This document shows, in pieces, positions 1-6,614 of a stretch of 64,000 bases of DNA. Every line of letters starts with the position of its first letter. The first letter of the stretch is position 1. The notes beneath the pieces were generated by a model. It was not told where the DNA came from. It was given only the letters and a program-made list of their open reading frames with translations, and ran no database searches. Position numbers and translations under genes: made by a program. Source of the DNA: Bacteroidota bacterium (GTDB taxonomy: Bacteria; Bacteroidota; Bacteroidia; Bacteroidales; P3); NCBI GenBank assembly GCA_017860275.1, contig JAFNAQ010000002.1, positions 57,089 through 121,088 on the forward strand, read 5' to 3'.

Positions 1-38
1 GCAGTTTTAAATTTTAATTTTTAAATTACAAATTAAAA

Positions 39-1175
39 ATGGGAAAAAAGGTTTTTGTTTCTGGATGCTATGATATGCTACATTCTGGTCATGTTGCATT
101 TTTCGAAGAGGCTTCTCAATATGGAGATTTATATGTTGGGATAGGTTCCGATAAGACTATTTTTGATCTTAAGGGTAGAAAGACTATCAATACCGATATG
201 GAAAGATTATATATGGTTAGGTCATTGAGATGTGTTAAGCAGGCTTGGATTAATAGGGGTAGTGGTGTCTTGGATTTTAAGGATGATTTGCTTGATCTTA
301 GACCTGATATTTTGTTTGTTAATGAGGATGGTCATTCTTTTGAAAAAGAGAAGTTATGCAGAGAGCTAGGAATTAAATATATTATTAGTAAGCGTTTACC
401 TTCCCAGGGGCTACCTCGCAGAAGTACCACTGATTTAAGAACGGAGTGTACTATTCCTTATCGAATCGATTTGGCTGGTGGTTGGTTAGACCAAGCCTAT
501 GTTTCGAAAATTTATCCTGGTGCTGTTGTCACAATTTGTATTGAACCCGATTATGAGTTTAATGACCGTAGTGGTATGAGTACAAGCACAAGGAAAAAGG
601 CTATTGAACTTTGGCATACAGAGATTCCTGAGGGAGATAAGGAGAAGTTAGCAAAGATTCTTTTCTGTTATGAAAATCCTCCAGGTAGTGAATATGTTAG
701 TGGTTCTCAAGATTCTTTGGGTATTGTTATGCCTGGTCTTAATTATTTATATTATGACAGGGGAGAGTATTGGCCAAAGAGGATTGAGAGTGTTTTAAAT
801 GATGATATTCTTAAGTGGCTTGAAGATAGAATTTATCTTCTTGCTCTTGAACCAAGAGAGAGTGGGTTAAGTGTTACTGATAATTCAGATATTTGCGAAG
901 TTAAGGCTAAGGCTTTGGCTAAGGCTGCTGAGGGTTTGTGGGAAAGTGTAAAAAATATGGACTCAAAAGGTTTTGCTAAGGCAATTACCGCGAGTTATAA
1001 GGCTCAGATTTCTATGTTTCCAAATATGGTTACTAGGGAGGTTGAAGCTGTTATTGAGAGTCTTTCGCCAGATGTTTTGGGTTATAAACTTTGTGGAGCT
1101 GGTGGTGGAGGATATTTGGCATTGTTCTCTGAAGTTGAACAAAAGAATACTTTAAGAATTAGAATAAGGAGATAG
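39..1175 (+). CDS. Nucleotidyltransferase / GHMP sugar kinase fusion protein
   Basis: 378 aa. Residues 1 to about 130 form a cytidylyltransferase-like nucleotidyltransferase with the HxGH motif HSGH (15-18) in the context GCYDMLHSGH. Residues from about 135 to the end look like a GHMP kinase: motif 1 is PYRIDLAGGWLDQ, close to the RIDLAGGW motif of fucokinase/Fkp, and motif 3 is CGAGGGGYLALF. The usual GLGSSSA phosphate loop is degenerate (GMSTSTRKKA). The pair of activities would phosphorylate a free sugar at C1 and activate it with a nucleotide. The adjoining mutarotase gene, 3 bases downstream, and gmd/fcl suggest fucose or a related sugar. A heptose substrate (HddA/HldE-like) is the alternative. 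The family assignment is firm; the substrate is inference. Confidence 0.75.
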   Translation: MGKKVFVSGCYDMLHSGHVAFFEEASQYGDLYVGIGSDKTIFDLKGRKTINTDMERLYMVRSLRCVKQAWINRGSGVLDFKDDLLDLRPDILFVNEDGHSFEKEKLCRELGIKYIISKRLPSQGLPRRSTTDLRTECTIPYRIDLAGGWLDQAYVSKIYPGAVVTICIEPDYEFNDRSGMSTSTRKKAIELWHTEIPEGDKEKLAKILFCYENPPGSEYVSGSQDSLGIVMPGLNYLYYDRGEYWPKRIESVLNDDILKWLEDRIYLLALEPRESGLSVTDNSDICEVKAKALAKAAEGLWESVKNMDSKGFAKAITASYKAQISMFPNMVTREVEAVIESLSPDVLGYKLCGAGGGGYLALFSEVEQKNTLRIRIRR

Positions 1176-1178
1176 TTT

Positions 1179-1502
1179 ATGAGACGTTTTGGTCAGGTTA
1201 TTAGGGTTAAACCAGAGTGTTTAGAATATTATAAAAAGCTTCATGCTAATCCTTGGCAAGAGGTTTTGGATAAGATTTGGGAGTGTAATATTAGAAATTA
1301 TTCTATATTTGTACTCCGAGACGATACTTTGTTCGCCTATTTTGAATATGTGGGTGAGGACTTTGAGAAAGATATGAAATTAATGTCAGAGGATGAGATG
1401 ACTAAAAAATGGTGGAAGGAAACTGATCCTTGTCAGGAATCTTTATGCATTAATCCAAATCAGTGGTGGCATAATATGGAAGAGGTTTTTCATTGCGACT
1501 AA
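1179..1502 (+). CDS. L-rhamnose/L-fucose mutarotase family protein (RhaM/DUF718)
   Basis: 107 aa, the usual length of the RhaM/DUF718 family, which interconverts alpha and beta anomers of 6-deoxy-hexoses in the cytoplasm. Family-like features are the N-terminal RFGQVIRVKPECLEYYKKLH, the central beta segment IRNYSIFVLRDDTLFAYFEY, the TKKWWKETDPCQ segment and the C-terminal MEEVFH. It starts 3 bases after the kinase fusion stops, so the two are co-transcribed. A mutarotase beside a sugar kinase fits salvage of a free sugar whose anomer matters. Whether L-fucose or L-rhamnose is the substrate cannot be read from the sequence. Confidence 0.8.
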   Translation: MRRFGQVIRVKPECLEYYKKLHANPWQEVLDKIWECNIRNYSIFVLRDDTLFAYFEYVGEDFEKDMKLMSEDEMTKKWWKETDPCQESLCINPNQWWHNMEEVFHCD

Positions 1503-1614
1503 TATTAAGTGAAGAGTGAAAAGCTAAAAGTGAAAAGTGAAGATTGAAGAGTTCCTTTGCAAGTTAAAAGTTTAAACAACTAAATAAAAAACGAATCAAA
1601 AATAAAAAATATAT
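1503..1614. repeat. AAAAGTGAAAAG-type low-complexity spacer, copy 1
   Basis: The gap between the mutarotase gene and gmd is made largely of imperfect iterations of GTGAAAAGTGAAGA/AGTTAAAAGTTT words. Related blocks lie in the next three gaps of the cluster (2662-2759, 3846-3914, 4272-4319) and I did not see them elsewhere in the window. Confidence 0.7.
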
Positions 1615-2661
1615 ATGAAAAAGGCATTAATTACTGGTATTACTGGTCAGGATGGAAGTTTCTTGGCTGAGTTCCTTTTAGAGAAAGGTTATGAGGTTCA
1701 TGGCGTTTTGCGTCGCAGCTCCACTTTTAATACAGGAAGGATTGAACATCTATACTTAAATGAGTGGATTAAGGATACTCATAAACAAAGGGCTATTAAT
1801 CTTCACTATGGTGATATGACAGATTCTAGCTCCTTGATTAGAATTATTCAGGTTGTTAAGCCTGATGAGATTTATAACCTAGCGGCTCAAAGTCATGTTA
1901 AGGTTTCTTTCGATGTTCCGGAATATACTGCGGAGACTGATGCTGTTGGGACTCTGCGTCTTTTAGAGGCTGTTAGAATTCTTAACCTTGAGAAGGAGTG
2001 TAAGATTTATCAAGCTTCTACTTCTGAGCTTTATGGTCTTGTTCAAGAGGTTCCTCAAAAGGAGACTACTCCTTTCTATCCACGTTCTCCTTATGGTGTT
2101 GCTAAGCTTTATGGTTTTTGGATTACAAAAAACTATCGTGAGAGTTATGGTATGTTTGCCGTGAATGGTATTTTGTTTAATCATGAATCGGAGCGTAGGG
2201 GTGAGACCTTTGTTACTCGTAAGATAACACTTGCTGCTGCTCGTATTGCAAAGGGAAAACAAAAGAAACTTTATTTGGGTAATCTTTCTTCTCTTAGAGA
2301 CTGGGGTTATGCTAAGGATTATGTTGAGTGTATGTGGTTGATGTTACAACACAATACTCCTGAGGATTTTGTTATCGCTACTGGTGAGTACCATACTGTT
2401 CGTGAGTTTACTACTCTTGCATTTAAAGAGGCTGGTATTGAACTAAAATGGGATGGTGAAGGAGCAAATGAAAAAGGTATTGATATTAAGACTGGGGATA
2501 TATTGGTTGAAGTTGATCCAAAGTATTTCCGCCCAGCAGAGGTGGAACAACTTTTAGGAGACCCAACCAAGGCGAAAACACTTCTAGGATGGAATCCATC
2601 AAAAACATCCTTCGAAGAATTGGTTAGGATTATGGTTAAACATGATTTAGAAACGGTATAA
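1615..2661 (+). CDS. gmd: GDP-mannose 4,6-dehydratase
   Basis: 348 aa, typical length. Short-chain dehydrogenase/reductase fold with the N-terminal NADP-binding motif [16 protein letters not shown], the STSELYG segment and a YGVAK catalytic Tyr/Lys pair. The [18 protein letters not shown] segment is characteristic of Gmd. It converts GDP-mannose to GDP-4-keto-6-deoxymannose in the cytoplasm, the first committed step to GDP-L-fucose. The next gene (fcl) completes the pathway, and manC at 51.2 kb would supply GDP-mannose. The start codon is the ATG after AATATAT. The gene is framed on both sides by the repetitive spacers. Confidence 0.97.
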   Translation: MKKALITGITGQDGSFLAEFLLEKGYEVHGVLRRSSTFNTGRIEHLYLNEWIKDTHKQRAINLHYGDMTDSSSLIRIIQVVKPDEIYNLAAQSHVKVSFDVPEYTAETDAVGTLRLLEAVRILNLEKECKIYQASTSELYGLVQEVPQKETTPFYPRSPYGVAKLYGFWITKNYRESYGMFAVNGILFNHESERRGETFVTRKITLAAARIAKGKQKKLYLGNLSSLRDWGYAKDYVECMWLMLQHNTPEDFVIATGEYHTVREFTTLAFKEAGIELKWDGEGANEKGIDIKTGDILVEVDPKYFRPAEVEQLLGDPTKAKTLLGWNPSKTSFEELVRIMVKHDLETV

Positions 2662-2759
2662 CTACCGTTTGGAGGTGAAAAACTAAAAGTGAAAAGTGAA
2701 GAGTTCGCAATGCATAGAAAACTTTTCACTTTTCACTAATAACTTTTAACTTGAAAAAT
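2662..2759. repeat. AAAAGTGAAAAG-type spacer with both orientations, copy 2
   Basis: The gap between gmd and fcl contains AAAAGTGAAAAGTGAAGAGTT followed, after a short loop, by AACTTTTCACTTTTCACT, so this copy can fold into a long hairpin. It then runs into AACTTTTAACTTG at the fcl start. The base composition resembles the other spacers of the cluster. Confidence 0.75.
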
Positions 2760-3845
2760 ATGGAATATTTTGATAAAATATATGTTGCGGGGCATAAAGG
2801 TTTGGTTGGTTCTGCTATATGGAATAATTTAAAATCTAAAGGCTATACCAATTTGATTGGTCGCTCTTTTGAGGAATTGGATCTTGGTAACCAAAAGGCT
2901 ACTGAAGAGTTTTTTGAAAGCGAAAGACCTGATTATGTGTTTTTGGCTGCTGCTCATGTTGGGGGTATTGTGGCTAATAATATTTATAGGGCTGATTTTA
3001 TTTTTAATAATCTTCAGATTCAGAATAACGTTATTGGCTCTGCATATAAATATGGCGTTAAGAAGCTTTTATTCTTAGGCTCTACTTGTATTTACCCAGC
3101 CTCTTGTCCTCAGCCAATGAAAGAGGATTCTCTTTTGACTAGTGAGCTTGAATATACCAATGAACCTTATGCAATTGCTAAGATTGCTGGACTAAAGATG
3201 TGCGAGAGTTTTAATATTCAATATGGAACTAATTTTATTGCTGTTATGCCTACAAATCTTTATGGTCCTAATGATAATTTCAACCTAGAGAAAAGCCATG
3301 TATTGCCTGCCTTGATTCGTAAGGCTCATTTAGGTAAGGCTTTGCTTAAGGATAATTGGGATGAGATTCGTAAGGATTTGGCTTCTTATCCTATTGAAGG
3401 GGTTGGCAAAGATGCTTCTAAGGAGGCTATTTTGGAAAAACTTGCAAAATATGGCATTACCAAGAGTGATAAGGGAGTGAATATTGAGATTTGGGGAACT
3501 GGTAAGCCAATGAGAGAGTTTCTTTGGTCTGAGGAAATGGCCGATGCTTGTGTGTTTGTTATGGAGAACGTTAACTTCGAAGACTTAAAACCAAAAGACG
3601 CAAAGGAAATAAGAAATTGTCATATAAATATTGGTACTGGTAAGGAAATTTCGATTAAAGATTTGGCTTATCTTGTTGCTGAAAAGGTTGGATTTGACGG
3701 CGATATTGTCTTTAATGAAGATAAACCAGATGGGACAATGCGAAAACTAACCGACCCATCAAAGCTTCACAGCTTAGGCTGGCATCATAAGATTGAAATA
3801 GAAGAAGGAATTGAAAAAATGTACCATTGGTACCTTTCAAAGTGA
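2760..3845 (+). CDS. fcl: GDP-L-fucose synthase
   Basis: About 361 aa from the ATG at 2760. An in-frame TTG at 2751 exists, but it lies in the repetitive spacer, and family members begin just before the KIYVAGHKGLVGSAI NADP-binding motif. Other landmarks are STCIYPASCPQPMKE, NEPYAIAKIAGLKMCE (catalytic Tyr and Lys) and PTNLYGPNDNF. The enzyme is a 3,5-epimerase/4-reductase that turns GDP-4-keto-6-deoxymannose into GDP-L-fucose. It has the longer middle segment (about 200-240) common in Bacteroidetes homologues. It forms a pathway pair with gmd upstream. Confidence 0.96.
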   Translation: MEYFDKIYVAGHKGLVGSAIWNNLKSKGYTNLIGRSFEELDLGNQKATEEFFESERPDYVFLAAAHVGGIVANNIYRADFIFNNLQIQNNVIGSAYKYGVKKLLFLGSTCIYPASCPQPMKEDSLLTSELEYTNEPYAIAKIAGLKMCESFNIQYGTNFIAVMPTNLYGPNDNFNLEKSHVLPALIRKAHLGKALLKDNWDEIRKDLASYPIEGVGKDASKEAILEKLAKYGITKSDKGVNIEIWGTGKPMREFLWSEEMADACVFVMENVNFEDLKPKDAKEIRNCHINIGTGKEISIKDLAYLVAEKVGFDGDIVFNEDKPDGTMRKLTDPSKLHSLGWHHKIEIEEGIEKMYHWYLSK

Positions 3846-3914
3846 AAAGTTAAGAGTGAAGAGTGAAAAGTTAAGAGTGAAAAGTACAGAGTGAAGAATT
3901 AAAAGTTTAAAGTT
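3846..3914. repeat. AAAAGTTAAGAGTG-type spacer, copy 3
   Basis: The gap between fcl and the four-helix-bundle gene is almost entirely iterated GTTAAGAGTGAAAAGTT words, the same vocabulary as the other spacers of this cluster. It runs up to the ATG of the next gene. Confidence 0.75.
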
Positions 3915-4271
3915 ATGAAGAGTCCACTTAAAGATAAAAGTTATATTTTTGCTGTTGAGATTGTTCGATTGATTCAGGATATTCAAATACAGAAAAGAGA
4001 GTTTGTTATTTCTAAACAATTACTTAGAAGTGGAACTTCAATTGGGGCTTTGATTCGAGAGGGTGAGTTTGCTCAGTCAAATCTTGACTTTATTAATAAG
4101 TTTTCAATTTCTCTAAAAGAGGCTAATGAAACTAAATATTGGTTAGAATTACTGAAAGATACAGACTATATTGATAATGATAGATATATCTATTATGATG
4201 ATCTAGTAAATGAGCTAATCTCGATGTTAGTGGTTTCGATAAAAACAATGAAACAAAAATTAAATAAATAA
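3915..4271 (+). CDS. Four-helix bundle protein (23S rRNA intervening-sequence protein family)
   Basis: 118 aa with the hallmarks of the small S23/IVP-type four-helix bundle family: an N-terminal KSYIFAVEIVRLI helix, the SKQLLRSGTSIGALIREG segment and a final KTMKQKLNK helix. The family is named for ORFs inside 23S rRNA intervening sequences, and relatives include the Avd accessory protein of diversity-generating retroelements. In Bacteroidetes, free-standing copies are often found in surface-polysaccharide loci with no rRNA nearby, as here. No molecular function is established for such copies. It is flanked on both sides by the cluster's repetitive spacers. Confidence 0.85.
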   Translation: MKSPLKDKSYIFAVEIVRLIQDIQIQKREFVISKQLLRSGTSIGALIREGEFAQSNLDFINKFSISLKEANETKYWLELLKDTDYIDNDRYIYYDDLVNELISMLVVSIKTMKQKLNK

Positions 4272-4319
4272 ACTAATAGAGTGAATAACTTTAAACTTTT
4301 CACTTTAAACTTTTCACTT
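4272..4319. repeat. AACTTTTCACTT-type spacer, copy 4
   Basis: Short gap with the cluster's repeat words in reverse orientation (AAACTTTTCACTTT twice). An open frame runs through it from a GTG at 4281 and would add 13 repeat-encoded residues to the deacetylase; I treat it as non-coding. Confidence 0.7.
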
Positions 4320-5129
4320 ATGAAGATACTGACAATTGACGTTGAGGAGTGGTTTCAAGGTTTTGAAGATATTTATAGTAATGGTCAATATAGAAATTTT
4401 GAGATGCGCATCTACGATAACGTGGAGCGCATTTTTCGTTTGCTAGAGTCTACGAATACCAAAGCGACCTTCTTTGTGGTTGGTTGGATTGCTAAAGAGT
4501 ATCCTGATTTGGTAAGAAGGATTTCGGAAAGATATGAAATTGGCTCTCATTCTTTTTCTCATCGCCAAGTTTCTTCTTATAATAAAGATGAGTTTCGTAA
4601 TGATGTATCTTCTTCAATTAATTTATTGGAGGATATTACAAGCAAGGGGGTAAAATATTTTAGGGCTCCTGGTTTTTCGATAACTAAGAATCAAGCATGG
4701 GCTTTTGAGGTTTTGGTTGAAAATGGTATTGAAATAGATTGCTCCTTTAAGGGTAATTGCCCTTCAGTGATTTCTTATAATGGAATAGAATTAAAGGAAA
4801 TGCCAATTAATTATTATTCTTTATTTTGGAGAAAAATGATATTTTCTGGAGGTGGATATTTTCGTTTATATCCTTATTCAATGATAAAATACTTAGTAGA
4901 AAATTCTGATTATTGTATGTCTTATTTTCATCCAAGAGATATTGATAAAGAACAACCGATGAAAAATATTTCATTAAATAGAAAGTTTCGTTCTAATGTA
5001 GGAATAAATAAAGCGGAGAATAAGATAGAAAATTTACTTAATGATTTTAAGTTTATCGATATTCAAGAAGCTGATAATCTGATTGATTGGAATAGTTGTT
5101 CTAAAATATTTATGAAACAAATGTTTTAG
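4320..5129 (+). CDS. Polysaccharide deacetylase family protein (NodB homology)
   Basis: 269 aa from ATG 4320. The NodB-domain motifs are visible in order: TIDVEEW (motif 1, catalytic Asp/metal Asp region), GSHSFSHR (motif 2, HxxxH-type metal ligands), FRAPGFSI (motif 3) and a late YFHPRDID (motif 5 histidine). This is the subgroup found in exopolysaccharide and capsule clusters, removing N-acetyl or O-acetyl groups from a glycan intermediate. No signal peptide is evident, so it may act on the cytoplasmic side. It closes the glycan cluster; what follows has its own promoter. The glycan substrate is unknown. Confidence 0.85.
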   Translation: MKILTIDVEEWFQGFEDIYSNGQYRNFEMRIYDNVERIFRLLESTNTKATFFVVGWIAKEYPDLVRRISERYEIGSHSFSHRQVSSYNKDEFRNDVSSSINLLEDITSKGVKYFRAPGFSITKNQAWAFEVLVENGIEIDCSFKGNCPSVISYNGIELKEMPINYYSLFWRKMIFSGGGYFRLYPYSMIKYLVENSDYCMSYFHPRDIDKEQPMKNISLNRKFRSNVGINKAENKIENLLNDFKFIDIQEADNLIDWNSCSKIFMKQMF

Positions 5130-5199
5130 CCTTTTTATTGAATATTTCTATCCTTTAACCTTAAAAACAATAAAAATGTTTTTTTATGAAAACAATTTG

Positions 5200-5208
5200 T
5201 ATATTTGC
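5200..5208 (+). promoter_or_regulatory. Promoter -7 box for the OmpA-type gene
   Basis: TATATTTGC matches the Bacteroidetes -7 consensus TAnnTTTG, with a T-rich stretch about 20 bases upstream that could serve as the -33 element. It lies 58 bases before the ATG. Confidence 0.65.
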
Positions 5209-5266
5209 ATTGTTATCAAGTAGTATATAAATAGAGTTCAATTAGTACTAATTAAAATAAAACAAA

Positions 5267-6487
5267 ATGAAAAAGACTATTTTAACAAGTTTATTAGTGG
5301 GTTTTTCTCTTTTGAGTATTGCTCAAAATGCAGGAGAACTAAAACCAACAAAAAATTACCAAGTTGGTAGTTTTAATGATAATTGGTTTATTTCAGCTGG
5401 TGTAGGTGTTCAAACCTATGTTTCAGAAAACTACTTTTCAGGATCTTTATTAGGTCATTTTAGCCCTGCTGTTGATTTATCTATAGGTAAATGGTTTACT
5501 CCAGTTATGGGGGTTAGAGCTCAACTTTCTGGTTTTAATCTTAGAGGTTATAACTCTTTGGTTAGTAATTATGTTTCTGGAGTTGCAAATGAGGATGGTA
5601 ATTATGAAATGGGATTTGGATATTTTAATATTCACGGAGATTTCTTATTTAATCTTCATTCTCAATTTCATCGATATGATCCTAACAGATGTTATGAATT
5701 GATTCCTTTTGTAGGTTTTGGTTTGGCTACTTCTTTTGATATCTCAGAAAAAATAGTTAACCCAGAATTTGCTGCAAGTGCTGGTTTAATTAATCAATTT
5801 AGAATTAATGAAAGATTAGATATTGATCTTGAATTAAAGGCAACAGTTATTAAATCTATTATTGATGGAAACAGTGCTAAATACATTAATATACCTATGA
5901 GTGCAACAGTTGGTGTAACTTATAAAATTGGTAAAGAAAATGAGTTTAAGTATGCTTCTGTTGAACCAATAATTCCAGTTGTTGAAGCACCTGCTGTTGA
6001 CAATAGCGCAAACCAAGCTCTTCAAAATCAAAATAATCAATTATCTAAATCTTTAGCTGAACAACAAAAGAAGAATAATGATTTAGCTAATTCATTAAAT
6101 CAAGAAAAACAAAGAGCAAATCAACTTAACTCAGAATTAGATGCTTTGAAAAAAGCTCCTAAGGTTGAAGCTGTTAATGTAAATGGAAACTTTAGAGTTT
6201 TCTATACAATAGGAAAAACTACTTTAGATGAATTTAATTCTGCAAACCTTGAGTATATCGCTGATATGGTTAAAAAATCAAACAGAAAATTTGTTATCAA
6301 AGGATATGCTGATAAGACTACTGGTAAGTTAAGTGTAAACCAAAAGATTGCAAATAAGAGAGCTCAAAATGTATATAACCTTTTAACTGAAAAATACGGA
6401 GTTAGTAAGGATATATTATCTATTGAGTCTTATGTTATCAACCCAACTGGAAATCCAGGAATGGTTAGAATGGCAGAGATCAAATAA
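5267..6487 (+). CDS. OmpA family outer-membrane protein
   Basis: 406 aa. A signal peptide (about 1-19, ending SLLSIAQ) is followed by a beta-barrel region to about residue 220. A Gln/Asn-rich coiled coil comes next (about 245-290; NQALQNQNNQLSKSLAEQQK). The C-terminal OmpA-like peptidoglycan-binding domain runs from about 300 (FYTIGKTTLDEFN, FVIKGYADKTTGKLSVNQKIANKRAQNVYNLL). The layout suggests an outer-membrane anchor bound to peptidoglycan, close to the abundant OmpA-like proteins of Bacteroidales. It has its own TAnnTTTGC promoter and a strong terminator, so it is probably a monocistronic, well-expressed gene. Confidence 0.9.
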   Translation: MKKTILTSLLVGFSLLSIAQNAGELKPTKNYQVGSFNDNWFISAGVGVQTYVSENYFSGSLLGHFSPAVDLSIGKWFTPVMGVRAQLSGFNLRGYNSLVSNYVSGVANEDGNYEMGFGYFNIHGDFLFNLHSQFHRYDPNRCYELIPFVGFGLATSFDISEKIVNPEFAASAGLINQFRINERLDIDLELKATVIKSIIDGNSAKYINIPMSATVGVTYKIGKENEFKYASVEPIIPVVEAPAVDNSANQALQNQNNQLSKSLAEQQKKNNDLANSLNQEKQRANQLNSELDALKKAPKVEAVNVNGNFRVFYTIGKTTLDEFNSANLEYIADMVKKSNRKFVIKGYADKTTGKLSVNQKIANKRAQNVYNLLTEKYGVSKDILSIESYVINPTGNPGMVRMAEIK

Positions 6488-6512
6488 TAATAATATTTGA
6501 TTCAACATTGAT

Positions 6513-6540
6513 AAAGAGGAATAAGTTTTTATTCCTCTTT
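6513..6540 (+). terminator. Rho-independent terminator of the OmpA gene
   Basis: Perfect 12-bp stem AAAGAGGAATAA / TTATTCCTCTTT with a GTTT loop, followed by ATTTTTTTAT. Confidence 0.88.
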
Positions 6541-6551
6541 ATTTTTTTATG

Positions 6552-6560
6552 TACTTTTGC
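6552..6560 (+). promoter_or_regulatory. Promoter -7 box for the DUF4838 gene
   Basis: TACTTTTGC matches TAnnTTTG. It lies directly behind the OmpA terminator T-tract and 54 bases before the DUF4838 ATG. Confidence 0.6.
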
Positions 6561-6614
6561 TAAATAATATTTCAAGCTAAACACATTAAAGAGTTTGTTT
6601 AATAATTAATCTAT

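Noticed and set aside
1963-2729. Antisense open frames over gmd, and many others over real genes
   Set aside because: They mirror strong coding sequence on the other strand, have no promoter or family resemblance, and are frame shadows.
2751-2759. TTG start for fcl and GTG 4281 start for the deacetylase
   Set aside because: Both extensions lie in the AAAAGTGAAAAG-type spacer and encode repeat-derived residues; homologues start at the downstream ATG.
3915-4271. 23S rRNA intervening sequence or diversity-generating retroelement, from the four-helix-bundle gene
   Set aside because: No rRNA, reverse transcriptase or template/variable repeat pair is present nearby. Only the protein family relationship remains.
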